NCBI RefSeq assembly: GCF_028994805.1
Contig: NZ_JAJQQP010000007.1
Span: 205,468-269,467 of the forward strand
Reading direction: 5' to 3'
DNA from: Promicromonospora iranensis
GTDB lineage: Bacteria > Actinomycetota > Actinomycetes > Actinomycetales > Cellulomonadaceae
Length of the DNA: 64,000 nt
The position numbers and the translations under genes are program-made. Below, piece after piece: positions 34,883-44,368 of the stretch. Positions within the stretch are counted from its first letter, which is position 1, and every line of letters begins with the position of its first letter. The notes under the pieces were generated by a model, which searched no databases, was not told where the DNA came from, and worked only from the letters and a program-made list of their open reading frames with translations.

Positions 34883-36613
34883 TTGACCCAGGAGAACGCC
34901 GTGACCGCACCGACCGACCCAGCGTCGGACCCCAGCTCGGAGGCCGCGAGCGGTCCCGGCACGCCCGCCGCGGCACCGCCGTCCCGTGGGCTGGGGCGCA
35001 ACTCGATAGTGATGGCGGCCGGAACGGCCGCCTCCCGCCTCGGCGGCCTCGTCCGCAACATGATGCTGGTGGCCGCCGTCGGCACGTTGGGCAGCGTCGC
35101 CATCGCGTTCGACGTCGCGAACAAGCTGCCCAACGTGCTCTTCGCGATCCTCGCGGGCGGTGCGCTGAACGCCGTCCTGGTGCCGCAGATCGTCAAGGCG
35201 TTCCGGGCGCACAACGCGCAGGAGCGGCTCGACAAGCTGCTCACCATCTCAGCAGTCGGCATCCTCGCCATCACCGCGCTCCTCACTGGCGCGTCGGCGT
35301 GGATCGTGATGCTCTACACGGACGGGTGGACCGCGGAGCAGCTGGCGCTCGGCACCGTGTTCGCCTACTGGTGCATCCCGCAGCTCTTCTTCTACGGCCT
35401 GTACACGCTGCTGGGCCAGGTGCTGAACGCCCGCGAGCAGTTCGGGCCGTTCATGTGGGCGCCAGTGGCCAACAACGTGGTCTCCGTCATCGGGTTCGGC
35501 ATCTTCCTCGTGGTGTTCGGCAGCTCGACCGAGCTGTCCGAGTGGAACACCCCGCGCACCGTCCTGCTCGCGGGCACAGCCACCCTCGGGATCGCGGCGC
35601 AGGCCCTGGTGCTGCTGGTGCCGCTGTTCCGTTCAGGCTTCCGCTGGCACTTCCGCCTCGGCCTCCGAGGTATCGGCCTGCGTTCGGCCGGGTCGGTGGC
35701 CCTGTGGACGTTCGCCGCGGTGGTCCTGGAGCAGGCGGGCGTGCTCTACCTGACCCGCGTAGCGGCCGAGGCCGGTGCTACCAGCAACGATCTGGTGGCC
35801 GTCGCCGGCAACGCCTCCTACGCACAGGCACTCCTGATCTACCTGCTGCCTCACTCGCTCGTGACCGTCTCCATCGCCACCGCGCTGTTCACGGGCATCA
35901 GCAAGGCCGCCCAGGCGGGCGACACGGATCGTGTCCGTGACGACCTCTCCCTGGGTCTGCGCACGATCGGCGTCTTCACGGTGTTCGCCACCGCCGCCCT
36001 GGTCGTGCTGGCCGCTCCGGCCACGGCGTTCATCGTGCCGACGGCAGGCGAGGAGGGCACCGCCCTCATCGCGCCCGTGCTGGTCGCCCTCTCGTTCGGC
36101 CTGGTGCCGCTCGGCGCGATGGCCCTCATGAAGTGGGTCTACTACGCCTACGAGGACGGACGATCGGTCTTCTGGATCACCGTTCCGTCCACGCTCTCGC
36201 TGGTGGCCGGGCTGATCGCCGCACAGCTCTGGCTGCCGATCGAGACGTGGGTGATCGCCGCCGGTGGCGCCTACGCGCTGTCCAACTGGATCACCGTGCT
36301 CCTGCGCACCCGGGGCCTCAAGACCAAGCTCGGCGGGCGGCTCGACGGCGGCCGCGTGCTCGCGCTGCACGCCAAGACGCTCCTCGCGGCCGTTGTCTCC
36401 GCGCTGGCCGGATGGGGCGTGTACCAGCTGGTCGGCGGGTTCGACGCGCTCGTGTTCGGCAGCGGCTGGGTGCTGACGATGCTCAGCGGCCTGTGGGTGA
36501 CGGCGCTCTGCGGCCTGGTCATGCTCCTCGTCTACGTGGTGCTGCTCCGCCTGTTCCGGGTGCGGGAGCTCGACCGCCTGCTCGGCCCGCTGCTGGCACG
36601 GTTCAAGCGCTGA
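34883..36613 (+). CDS. murJ: MurJ-type lipid II flippase
   Basis: 576 residues from TTG 34883 (GGGAG upstream; GTG 34901 is an alternative). About 14 membrane segments of the MviN/MurJ family, starting SIVMAAGTAASRLGGLVRNM; conserved LPNVLFAILAGGALNAVLVP and PHSLVTVSIATALFTGISKA. It translocates lipid II across the membrane for wall synthesis. It ends at a strong hairpin. Unlike mycobacterial MviN it lacks the fused pseudokinase and extracellular domain, which are encoded by the next gene. Confidence 0.93.
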   Translation: MTQENAVTAPTDPASDPSSEAASGPGTPAAAPPSRGLGRNSIVMAAGTAASRLGGLVRNMMLVAAVGTLGSVAIAFDVANKLPNVLFAILAGGALNAVLVPQIVKAFRAHNAQERLDKLLTISAVGILAITALLTGASAWIVMLYTDGWTAEQLALGTVFAYWCIPQLFFYGLYTLLGQVLNAREQFGPFMWAPVANNVVSVIGFGIFLVVFGSSTELSEWNTPRTVLLAGTATLGIAAQALVLLVPLFRSGFRWHFRLGLRGIGLRSAGSVALWTFAAVVLEQAGVLYLTRVAAEAGATSNDLVAVAGNASYAQALLIYLLPHSLVTVSIATALFTGISKAAQAGDTDRVRDDLSLGLRTIGVFTVFATAALVVLAAPATAFIVPTAGEEGTALIAPVLVALSFGLVPLGAMALMKWVYYAYEDGRSVFWITVPSTLSLVAGLIAAQLWLPIETWVIAAGGAYALSNWITVLLRTRGLKTKLGGRLDGGRVLALHAKTLLAAVVSALAGWGVYQLVGGFDALVFGSGWVLTMLSGLWVTALCGLVMLLVYVVLLRLFRVRELDRLLGPLLARFKR

Positions 36614-36631
36614 CCTGCTCCGCCGTCGTAC

Positions 36632-36662
36632 CGAAAGCGCAGATCACTGATCTGCGCTTTCG
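36632..36662 (+). terminator. Terminator after murJ
   Basis: CGAAAGCGCAGATCA pairs with TGATCTGCGCTTTCG; a 13-14 bp stem with minimal loop, followed by TTGCGTCT. Confidence 0.75.
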
Positions 36663-36778
36663 TTGCGTCTCTGCGACATTTCGACGGGCTGTCGGCGGTT
36701 CCGCGTAGCATGGCGACGTTGCGCGGCCCGTGTTGTCGCGCACCTGTTACTGTCCCCCGAGCGAGCGAGGAGGTCCGC

Positions 36779-38656
36779 GTGAGCACCGTCGAGCCAGGCA
36801 GTGTGCTGGTCGAGAGGTACAGGCTCAGCCAGCAGGCGTCGACCGACCTTGCCGCGGCAACCGCCTGGGAGGCACACGACCTGATCCTGGACCGCGAGGT
36901 CCGCGTGACCCTCATGACCGGGCCTTATGCCGGCGATGCCCTGGACTCCGCCCGACGTGCCGCGCTCGTGACGGACCCTCGTCTGGTCCGGGTCCTCGAC
37001 GCCGGGTCCGACGCCGACGGCCGTAAGTACGTCGTCACGGAACCGCACACCGGTACCACGCTGACCGAGATCGTCTCGAGCGGCCTGGTGGACGAGCAGC
37101 AGGCCCGGACCATCGTCGGCGAGGCCGCCTCCGCCCTCAGCGTGGCGCACGCACGCGGGGTGCACCACACCGCGCTCCGTCCCGAGGCCGTGCGGGTGGA
37201 CGGCCACCAGGTCCGCGTCACCGGGCTCGGGCTCGACGGCGGTCTCGCCTCCGGCGAGACGCTCAACGTCCAGCCCGCGCAGCGCGACGCGCACGGGCTG
37301 GTGGCCCTGCTCTACTACGCGATGACGGCACGCTGGCCCGGTCAGGACCTCGAAGCCGACTGGATCGCGAAGGACACCCTGATCCCGCTGCCCGCGCAGC
37401 TCGACGAATCCGGCGCTGTGGCGCCGCTGTCCACGCTGGTTCCCCACGTGGACGCCGACATCGATGCTCTGGTGAGCCGGACGTTCGACGCGCCCGGCAA
37501 CACCGACGGACCGATGAACCCCGACGACGTGACCACGGCTCTCCTGCCGTGGGGAGAGGTTTCCGTAGTGGCATCGCTGCCTGGATTTGTGCAGCCCGAG
37601 CCGGAGGGGCCGCGGCGGCAGTCCATCGCCGACGCTTTCGGCGGCGGCGAGGGCACACCGCCCGTACGACGCCCCGTCACCGGCCGGATCGCACGCAACG
37701 ACGAGACGATGGCGACGGGAGCGGGCAACGTGCCCGCCGGCTATCCCGAGCCGCAGAACGAGTACACCTACGAGCCGCAGACCTACGGCGAGCACGGCCC
37801 TGTGCCGCCGCCTCCCCCGGGAGGCGCTGTCCCGGTGGGCTACGACCAGTTCGGCCAGCCGGTCGGTCAGGTCCCGCCCGGGTACGACCAGGCGCAGTAC
37901 GCGCAGCAGGGCGCACCTCAGCAGTATCCGCCGCAGTACGCGCCGGGCGGCTACGACCCCAACTCCGGTTACTACGACCAGGACGGCGGGTTCGCCACCC
38001 AGCCCGCACCCAAGCGCGGCGGCGTCAATCCCACGCCGATCGTGCTCGGGCTCGTGGGTGTCGCCGTCGTGGCGGGCCTGATCTGGGCGATCAACGCCGT
38101 GCTCACGCCCCCGCCGGCGCTGATCGCCGAGGCTTCGCCGACGCCGACGGTGACGTCGTCTGCCGGTGGCGCCGGTGAGGGCGGTGAGGACGGTGAGGGC
38201 AGCGCGCCTCCGTCTCCCCCGGCGCAGACAGAGGCGCGGCCGGTGATCGACTCGGCAGGGCTCTTGGGCACTCTCGACTGGGAGGGCCAGACCATCGACC
38301 ACCCCGAGAAGGTCGAGCTCGCGTACGACACCGACCCGGCCACGTTCTACTACACGACCACCTACCAGCAGGCCGCGTTCGGTGGCTTCAAGGACTCGCT
38401 CGGCATGGAGCTCAAGCTTCGGGAGCCGGCGTCGGTCACCAAGGTGGAGCTGCTGACCAACACCCCTGGCGGCAAGGTGCAGATCCTCAAGGGCGGCGAG
38501 GGCGGCGAGGTGCTCGCCGAGGGCACCTTCTCGAACACCACGACGTTCGAGCTGACCGAACCCGTGGTGAGCGACTCGTTCACGATCTGGATCACCGAGC
38601 TGCCGCAGGTGTCGGACGGCTTCCGGCTCGAGCTGAACGAGGTAGTGCTGAGCTGA
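36779..38656 (+). CDS. MurJ-partner pseudokinase with extracellular discoidin-like domain
   Basis: 625 residues from GTG 36779 (GAGGAGG upstream). Residues 1-250 follow a Ser/Thr-kinase fold, but the catalytic loop reads HHTALRPEAVRV where HRDxxxxN is expected, and the DFG region reads TGLGLDG, so both catalytic Asp are missing. A Pro/Gln/Tyr-rich linker leads to a membrane helix (about 420-445, IVLGLVGVAVVAGLIWAINA) and an F5/8-type C-terminal domain (about 490-625). This equals the pseudokinase-TM-extracellular half of mycobacterial MviN, split into its own gene. Confidence 0.85.
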   Translation: MSTVEPGSVLVERYRLSQQASTDLAAATAWEAHDLILDREVRVTLMTGPYAGDALDSARRAALVTDPRLVRVLDAGSDADGRKYVVTEPHTGTTLTEIVSSGLVDEQQARTIVGEAASALSVAHARGVHHTALRPEAVRVDGHQVRVTGLGLDGGLASGETLNVQPAQRDAHGLVALLYYAMTARWPGQDLEADWIAKDTLIPLPAQLDESGAVAPLSTLVPHVDADIDALVSRTFDAPGNTDGPMNPDDVTTALLPWGEVSVVASLPGFVQPEPEGPRRQSIADAFGGGEGTPPVRRPVTGRIARNDETMATGAGNVPAGYPEPQNEYTYEPQTYGEHGPVPPPPPGGAVPVGYDQFGQPVGQVPPGYDQAQYAQQGAPQQYPPQYAPGGYDPNSGYYDQDGGFATQPAPKRGGVNPTPIVLGLVGVAVVAGLIWAINAVLTPPPALIAEASPTPTVTSSAGGAGEGGEDGEGSAPPSPPAQTEARPVIDSAGLLGTLDWEGQTIDHPEKVELAYDTDPATFYYTTTYQQAAFGGFKDSLGMELKLREPASVTKVELLTNTPGGKVQILKGGEGGEVLAEGTFSNTTTFELTEPVVSDSFTIWITELPQVSDGFRLELNEVVLS

Positions 38657-38685
38657 CCCGTCGTGGTCAGCCAGCAGGAGCAATC

Positions 38686-38742
38686 CAGAACGCCGGTGGG
38701 AACGAACACATGATGTCGATGGTTCGTTTCCCCGGCGTTCTG
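38686..38742 (+). terminator. Terminator hairpin after the pseudokinase gene
   Basis: CAGAACGCCGG...CCGGCGTTCTG outer stem (11 bp) plus AACGAAC...GTTCGTT inner stem (7 bp). Confidence 0.7.
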
Positions 38743-38836
38743 CGCGTCCGAGCACCTGGACCTATGACCCATCGAAGAAGTTCGATGTGCTGTGGTGAGG
38801 TTCACGCTCGGTACCGCGCCCCAGGTGACCTGGCCT

Positions 38837-38865
38837 GGAACACTAGGACGCGGTCACGTGTTATG
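38837..38865 (+). promoter_or_regulatory. SigR/SigH-type promoter of trxBA
   Basis: GGAAC (38837-38841), 18-nt spacer, then GTTATG (38860-38865): matches the thiol-stress sigma consensus GGAAY-N18-GTT. Predicted start near 38872 leaves about 25 nt before the TTG of trxB. Actinobacterial trxBA operons are known SigR targets. Confidence 0.75.
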
Positions 38866-38896
38866 GCGTGTGCCCATGGAACTCGAGGAGAACACC

Positions 38897-39871
38897 TTGA
38901 CCGAACAGACCACCGCTCCGGCTGCCGGGACCACCGACGCCCCCGTGCTCGACGTCGTCATCGTGGGGTCCGGCCCTGCGGGATATACCGCAGCCATCTA
39001 CGCGGCGCGCGCAGGCTTCGCGCCGGTCGTCATCGCGGGCTCGGTCACTGCCGGTGGCGCACTGATGAACACCACCGAGGTGGAGAACTTCCCCGGCTTC
39101 CCCACCGGGATCCAGGGTCCCGACATGATGGAGGCCATGCGTGAGCAGGCCGAGAGGTTCGGTGCCCAGGTCATCTGGGACGACGCCGAGCAGGTCGAGC
39201 TGACCGGCGACATCAAGACCATCGTGACCGGTGGTGGTGACACCTACCGCGCCCGCTCCGTCATCCTTGCTACGGGCTCCGCGTATCGGGAGCTGGGACT
39301 CTCGGACGAGAAGCGCCTCTCCGGGCGCGGCGTCTCGTGGTGCGCCACCTGCGACGGCTTCTTCTTCCGCGACCAGGACATCGCAGTGGTGGGAGGTGGC
39401 GACTCCGCGATGGAGGAGGCCACGTTCCTCACCCGGTTCGCGTCCAAGGTGACCGTCGTGCACCGCCGCGACGACCTGCGTGCCTCCAAGATCATGGCCG
39501 AGCGGGCCCTCGCGGACCCGAAGATCGAGTTCGCGTGGAACAGCGAGGTCGCCGGCATCACCGGCGAGAACAAGGTCTCGGGCATCAGCCTGCGTGACAC
39601 GGTCACCGGCGAGATCCGTGACCTGGAAGCGACCGGCCTGTTCGTCGCGATCGGGCACGAGCCTCGCACGGACCTGGTCAAGGGCCAGGTCGAACTGGAC
39701 GAGAACGGCTACATCCTCGTCGAGGGCCGCAGCACCCGCACGAACCTTCCCGGCGTCTTCGCCTGCGGCGACGCCGTCGACCACACCTACCGACAGGCGA
39801 TCACGGCCGCCGGCTCGGGCTGCTCCGCGGCGCTCGACGCCCAGGCGTTCCTCGACTCGCTGAACGACTGA
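38897..39871 (+). CDS. trxB: Thioredoxin reductase
   Basis: 324 residues from TTG 38897, chosen because GAGGAG lies 6 nt upstream and the SigR-type promoter would start transcripts only 4 nt before the in-frame ATG at 38876. FAD-binding [20 protein letters not shown], redox pair in [10 protein letters not shown] (CATC), and NADPH-binding [17 protein letters not shown]. Passes electrons from NADPH to thioredoxin encoded next door. Confidence 0.95.
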   Translation: MTEQTTAPAAGTTDAPVLDVVIVGSGPAGYTAAIYAARAGFAPVVIAGSVTAGGALMNTTEVENFPGFPTGIQGPDMMEAMREQAERFGAQVIWDDAEQVELTGDIKTIVTGGGDTYRARSVILATGSAYRELGLSDEKRLSGRGVSWCATCDGFFFRDQDIAVVGGGDSAMEEATFLTRFASKVTVVHRRDDLRASKIMAERALADPKIEFAWNSEVAGITGENKVSGISLRDTVTGEIRDLEATGLFVAIGHEPRTDLVKGQVELDENGYILVEGRSTRTNLPGVFACGDAVDHTYRQAITAAGSGCSAALDAQAFLDSLND

Positions 39872-39941
39872 TCTCCCAGCCGGCTTCCCACCGACCCGCC
39901 CCTCTCGGCCCTCTCGGGGGCCACGAACAAGGAGATGCTGG

Positions 39942-40268
39942 ATGAGCACCATCAACGTCACCGACGACACCTTCAAGACCGAGGTCCTCGACTCTGACAT
40001 TCCTGTCTTCGTCGACTTCTGGGCCACCTGGTGCGGTCCGTGCCGCATGGTCGCGCCGATCCTCGAGGAGCTCTCGGACGAGTACGAGGGCAAGATCAAG
40101 ATCGTCAAGCTCGACACCGACGAGAACCGTCAGACCGCCATGGACTACGGCATCGTGTCGATCCCCACGCTCAACGTCTACAAGGGCGGTGAGGTCGTCA
40201 AGTCGATCATCGGCGCCCGTCCGAAGCGTGCGCTGACCGAGGAGATCGACGCGGTCCTCGCCGACTGA
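39942..40268 (+). CDS. trxA: Thioredoxin
   Basis: 108 residues with the active site WCGPCRM at about 31-37 and cis-Pro in [12 protein letters not shown]. Electron acceptor of TrxB and general disulfide reductase. 70 bp after trxB, with ribosome site AAGGAGATG; ends at a double hairpin. Likely in the SigR-controlled transcript. Confidence 0.96.
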   Translation: MSTINVTDDTFKTEVLDSDIPVFVDFWATWCGPCRMVAPILEELSDEYEGKIKIVKLDTDENRQTAMDYGIVSIPTLNVYKGGEVVKSIIGARPKRALTEEIDAVLAD

Positions 40269-40287
40269 CTCCCCCGCACATCGCTAC

Positions 40288-40353
40288 GACAAGAGCGCGT
40301 ACCCGTTCGCCTGATGACGTCATCAGGTAGAGCTCCGGGCACGCGCTCTTGTC
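40288..40353 (+). terminator. Compound terminator after trxA
   Basis: Outer perfect 13-bp stem GACAAGAGCGCGT / ACGCGCTCTTGTC; inside it a 16-base palindrome CTGATGACGTCATCAG (40311-40326). Confidence 0.78.
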
Positions 40354-40432
40354 GTTCCCAGCCGCGTCATCTCACCGTTTCGCCACGAACGGACTCCAGG
40401 CCGCACACCGGCCACATGCGAGACTGGGCCGC

Positions 40433-41743
40433 GTGAACGAGCTCCCCGTGACAGCCGGTAACCGCCTCGACCCGTGGTTCGGCTCGTATGCGGCGCGGGC
40501 GCACGGCATGCGGGCCTCCGAGATCCGAGCGCTCTTCTCGGTGGCGAACCGACCCGAAGTGGTCTCGCTCGCGGGTGGCATGCCATATCTCGAGGGCCTC
40601 CCGCTCGACGTCATCGCCGAGACCATGCAGCGGCTCATCCTCACCAAGGGGACCACCGCCCTGCAGTACGGCTCCGGTCAGGGCGAGGAGAGCCTGCGGG
40701 AGCACATCACCCAGGTCGTCGCCCTCGAGGGCGTCTCCGCCCACCCGGACGACGTGGTCGTCACCACCGGATCACAGTCCGCGCTCGACCTGGTGACCCG
40801 CATCTTCGTGGACCCCGGTGACGTGGTCATCGCCGAGGCGCCATCGTACGTCGGAGCACTCGGCGTCTTCAGGTCCTACCAGGCCGACGTCGTCCAGGTG
40901 CCGATCGACGCCGACGGTCTCGTCCCTGCCGAGCTCGACGCGGTCCTCACGCGCCTCGCGGCAGACGGCCGGCGCGTGAAGTTCCTGTACACCGTCCCGA
41001 CGTTCCAGAACCCCGCTGGTGTCTCCCTGTCCGCCGAGCGCCGCCCGCAGGTGCTCGAGATCTGCCGTCGGCACGGAGTGCTCGTCGTCGAGGACAACCC
41101 GTACGGCCTGCTCGGCTTCGACGAGGAGCCGATGCCCGCGCTCCGCTCCTACGACACGGACGGCGTGCTCTACCTCGGCTCGTTCTCCAAGACGTTCGCC
41201 CCCGGCTACCGCGTCGGCTTCGTGATCGCGCCGCACGCCGTGCGGGACAAGCTCGTGCTGGCGAGCGAGTCGGCGGTCCTGTCGCCGTCGAACGCCTCAC
41301 AGCTCGCCGTCGCGACCTATCTCGAGACGTGCGACTGGAAGGCGCAGATCAAGGCCTACCGGGAGCTGTACCGCGAGCGGCGTGACGCGCTGGTGGGCGC
41401 ACTCGGCGAACACCTGCCGCGTGCGTCGTGGAACGTGCCGAAGGGTGGGTTCTTCGTGTGGGTGCGGCTCCCTGACGGCCTCGACGCGCGCGCGATGCTC
41501 CCCCGCGCCGTCACCGCGCGCGTGGCGTACGTGCCCGGCACCGCTTTCTACTACGACGGCAGCGGCTCGGACCACATGCGCCTGTCGTTCTGCTTCCCGA
41601 CTCCGGACCGGATCCGCGAGGGTGTGCGTCGGCTCGCCGGCGTCGTGAACGGCGAGTCCGAGCTGGTGGAGATCTTCGGCACCTCGGCACAGCCGGATCC
41701 CGACACGGACGACGTCGAAGGCCCTGCTCCAGACCTGGCGTGA
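40433..41743 (+). CDS. PLP-dependent aminotransferase, fold type I
   Basis: 436 residues from GTG 40433 (no strong ribosome site; the longer frame from 40349 starts inside the trxA terminator). Class I/II aminotransferase of the 2-aminoadipate/MocR-like group without its regulator domain. PVVSL-type start VVSLAGGMPYLEGLPLDVI, tyrosine/Asn region TVPTFQNPAGVSLS, and the PLP Lys in YLGSFSKTFAPGYRVGFV. Substrate not determinable; branched-chain, aromatic or aminoadipate are all possible. Confidence 0.85.
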   Translation: MNELPVTAGNRLDPWFGSYAARAHGMRASEIRALFSVANRPEVVSLAGGMPYLEGLPLDVIAETMQRLILTKGTTALQYGSGQGEESLREHITQVVALEGVSAHPDDVVVTTGSQSALDLVTRIFVDPGDVVIAEAPSYVGALGVFRSYQADVVQVPIDADGLVPAELDAVLTRLAADGRRVKFLYTVPTFQNPAGVSLSAERRPQVLEICRRHGVLVVEDNPYGLLGFDEEPMPALRSYDTDGVLYLGSFSKTFAPGYRVGFVIAPHAVRDKLVLASESAVLSPSNASQLAVATYLETCDWKAQIKAYRELYRERRDALVGALGEHLPRASWNVPKGGFFVWVRLPDGLDARAMLPRAVTARVAYVPGTAFYYDGSGSDHMRLSFCFPTPDRIREGVRRLAGVVNGESELVEIFGTSAQPDPDTDDVEGPAPDLA

Positions 41744-41829
41744 TCCGTTGCGCTCACGTCGGACGCGCAGGTCACCTCGGTGATCCACCCGTCTGGCACG
41801 ATGACAGCTGACCCGTTGATCACTACCGA

Positions 41830-42885
41830 GTGAGTCTCCCGATGCCCAGTCCCGCCTCTGCCCCCTCCCCACCGGCGTCGTCCGGCACGCCCACGGGCTC
41901 GCCCGCTGCCCCTCCCCTGCGCGACGCCGCGGACCGGACCCCGCTGGTGGTCGTCCTCGCCGGCGGGCTGTCGCACGAGCGTGACGTGTCCCTTCGGTCG
42001 GGCCGACGCGTCGCTGAGGCACTGCGCTCCACCGGCCTGGAGGCCGTGCTGCACGACGTCGACGCAGATCTGCTGGCCTTTCTGCGCGATGCCCGGCCCG
42101 ACGTCGTCTGGCCCCTGCTGCACGGCGCCTCCGGGGAGGACGGATCGGTGCGCGATGTGCTGGACATGCTCGGCCTGCCGTACGTGGGCACCGGTCCCCG
42201 CGCCAGCCGCGTGGTCTGGAACAAGCCGATCTCGAAGGCTGCGCTGCTCGACGCGGGTCTCTCGACACCTGATTACGTGACACTCCCCCAGAGCCTCTTC
42301 CGGGACCTCGGCGCGCAGCCGGTGCTCGACACGATCGTGCGGCGCCTCGGCCTCCCCCTGGTCGTGAAGCCGACGGAAGGCGGTTCTGCGCTCGGCGTCA
42401 CCATGGTGAGCCGCGCCGAGGAGTTGCCGCGCGCGATGGTGGAGTGCTTCGCGTACGGCGAGACCGCCCTCATCGAACGCGCGGTCACCGGTGTCGAGCT
42501 GGCAGTCAGCGTGATCGACGGACCGCGCGGACCCGAGGCACTCCCCGCCGTGGAGATCGTCGCCGACGGCGGCTACGACTACGCAGCTCGCTACGTCGCC
42601 GGGGAGACCGAGTTCTTTGCACCCGCCCGCCTCACGGCGGAGCAGGCGGCCCAGGTGTCGGACGTCGCCGTGCGTGCTCACGTGGCTCTGCACCTGCGTC
42701 ACCTCTCACGCACCGACCTGATCCTCGACGCCTCGGGCACCGCCCAGATCCTGGAGGTCAACGTAGCGCCAGGCATGACAGAGATGTCGCTCCTGCCCCA
42801 AGCGGTTGCGGCGAGCGGCCGTGACCTCGCGGCGCTGTACCGCACGGTCGTCGATACCGCGCTCGCACGGGCGCGACAGGGCTGA
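41830..42885 (+). CDS. ddl: D-alanine-D-alanine ligase-like ATP-grasp enzyme
   Basis: 351 residues from GTG 41830; ATG 41842 is an alternative. A 35-residue Pro/Ala tail precedes VVVLAGGLSHERDVSLRSGR, the Ddl start motif (usually GGxSxEhevSl). VWPLLHGASGEDGSVRDVLD, VVKPTEGGSALGVTMV and LEVNVAPGMTEMSLLPQAV complete the family. Role in making D-Ala-D-Ala for wall precursors is probable, though a canonical ddl may exist elsewhere and HG.xGEDG is slightly altered, so a related dipeptide ligase is possible. Confidence 0.8.
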   Translation: MSLPMPSPASAPSPPASSGTPTGSPAAPPLRDAADRTPLVVVLAGGLSHERDVSLRSGRRVAEALRSTGLEAVLHDVDADLLAFLRDARPDVVWPLLHGASGEDGSVRDVLDMLGLPYVGTGPRASRVVWNKPISKAALLDAGLSTPDYVTLPQSLFRDLGAQPVLDTIVRRLGLPLVVKPTEGGSALGVTMVSRAEELPRAMVECFAYGETALIERAVTGVELAVSVIDGPRGPEALPAVEIVADGGYDYAARYVAGETEFFAPARLTAEQAAQVSDVAVRAHVALHLRHLSRTDLILDASGTAQILEVNVAPGMTEMSLLPQAVAASGRDLAALYRTVVDTALARARQG

Positions 42886-42907
42886 CTTCTGTCACGCTGA
42901 ACGGCAT

Positions 42908-42963
42908 ACGAACGGCTCTGGGCCGGCTTCTCCACCAGGGGAAGCCCACCCAGAGCCGTTCGT
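42908..42963. terminator. Bidirectional terminator between ddl and parB
   Basis: Perfect 15-bp stem ACGAACGGCTCTGGG / CCCAGAGCCGTTCGT between convergent genes. Confidence 0.8.
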
Positions 42964-43002
42964 GTGACGTCACCGCGTCAGCGGCGCCGGGCCTTCTGCA
43001 TG

Positions 43003-44271
43003 TCAGGAGTCGCTGGTCGGCTTCAGGAGCCCGCGCTCTTCGGGAGCCATGACATTGAGGATTCGATTGAGGTCCTCGACCGAGGCAAACTCCACGGTCA
43101 TCCGGCCCTTGTTCTTGCCGAGCGCCACCTTGACCCGGGTCTCGAACCGGTCGGAGAGCCGGGTAGCCAGCTCGTCCACGGCTTCGCTGCGGGTGCCCGC
43201 TCGCGGCGCCTTGCGCGCTTTGCTGCTGCTGCCGTCGGACTCGGTCAGCATGACGATCTCCTCGGTCGCACGCACCGAGAGACCTTCCGACACGATCCGC
43301 TGAGCGAGCCGCTCGATCTCCGCTCCGTCGCTCAGACCGAGCAGCGCTCGAGCGTGGCCGGCCGAGAGCACACCGGCGGCGACTCGACGCTGTACCAGCG
43401 GAGGTAGTCGCAGAAGGCGCAGCGTGTTCGAGATCTGCGGACGGCTGCGCGCGATCCGGTTCGCGAGCTCCTCGTGCGTGCACCCGAAGTCGTCGAGGAG
43501 CTGCCGATAGGCCGCTGCTTCTTCGAGCGGGTTCAGGTCCGAACGGTGCAGGTTCTCCAGCAGCGCGTCGCGGAGCATGTCGCCGTCGTCGGTGTCACGA
43601 ACGATCGCCGGAATCGTCGCGAGCTCGGCGGCCTGGGTCGCGCGCCAACGCCGCTCACCCATGATGAGCTCGTACTCGCCAGGGTTCGCCTTGTCGGGAC
43701 GGACGACGATCGGCTGCAGTACGCCGATCTCCCGGATCGACTCGACGAGCTCGTCAAGGTCTCCCTCGTCAAAGACCGTGCGCGGCTGCCAGGTGTTCGG
43801 CCGGATGGCAGTGACGGGCAGCTCGGCGAAGCGCGCGCCGGGCACCGGGAGGAGTTCGGCTGTTTCACGTGAAACAGCGGTCGCGTCGCCCTCCTCTCGA
43901 CTGAAGAACGTGTCGTCCAGCGCCGAGGCACCGCCACCTTCCGCCTCGTTCGCGACCGAGAGCCGGCCGCTCGCGATCGCTGAGTCCCACTTCACGGTGC
44001 TCGGGCGAGGCCCGTTGTTCTTGCTGGTCTTCTTCTCCGTCGACGGGTCGGCGGAGACGGTGTCGACGGGGACGATGCCCACCGGCACCTCGTCCGTCAC
44101 TTCGAGCGCCGGTGACGGGCGCTCCTCGACAACGGTCGCCACCGATCCGCCCAGTGCGTTGTCGCCGTCGGACTCCCCCGGTCCTGTTCCGGGACCCTGT
44201 TCGTCCAGCTCAGGACCCGTCGGGATCAGGGCGCCCAGGCCCCGCCCGAGCCCGCGTCGCTTCGCACTCAT
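43003..44271 (-). CDS. parB: Chromosome partition protein ParB
   Basis: 422 residues from ATG 44271 (GAGGAG upstream), starting [17 protein letters not shown], the usual ParB N-terminus. A long acidic linker precedes [20 protein letters not shown], the CTPase/nuclease-like fold with [12 protein letters not shown], and the HTH that recognises parS ([20 protein letters not shown]). Binds parS and spreads to form the partition complex with ParA and SMC. A perfect 16-bp parS lies inside its own gene, read as VSRET. Confidence 0.95.
   Translation of the reverse strand: MSAKRRGLGRGLGALIPTGPELDEQGPGTGPGESDGDNALGGSVATVVEERPSPALEVTDEVPVGIVPVDTVSADPSTEKKTSKNNGPRPSTVKWDSAIASGRLSVANEAEGGGASALDDTFFSREEGDATAVSRETAELLPVPGARFAELPVTAIRPNTWQPRTVFDEGDLDELVESIREIGVLQPIVVRPDKANPGEYELIMGERRWRATQAAELATIPAIVRDTDDGDMLRDALLENLHRSDLNPLEEAAAYRQLLDDFGCTHEELANRIARSRPQISNTLRLLRLPPLVQRRVAAGVLSAGHARALLGLSDGAEIERLAQRIVSEGLSVRATEEIVMLTESDGSSSKARKAPRAGTRSEAVDELATRLSDRFETRVKVALGKNKGRMTVEFASVEDLNRILNVMAPEERGLLKPTSDS
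43861..43876. other. parS site
   Basis: Perfect 16-bp palindrome TGTTTCACGTGAAACA in parB. Confidence 0.92.
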
Positions 44272-44368
44272 CGTGTCTCCTCGTCGGTTCCGGTCTCGCG
44301 CCCAGCGCGGACAGGCTTCGTCTCCATCGTCACGGTCCGCATCGCGCACCGTGCGTCACTGCGAACCA

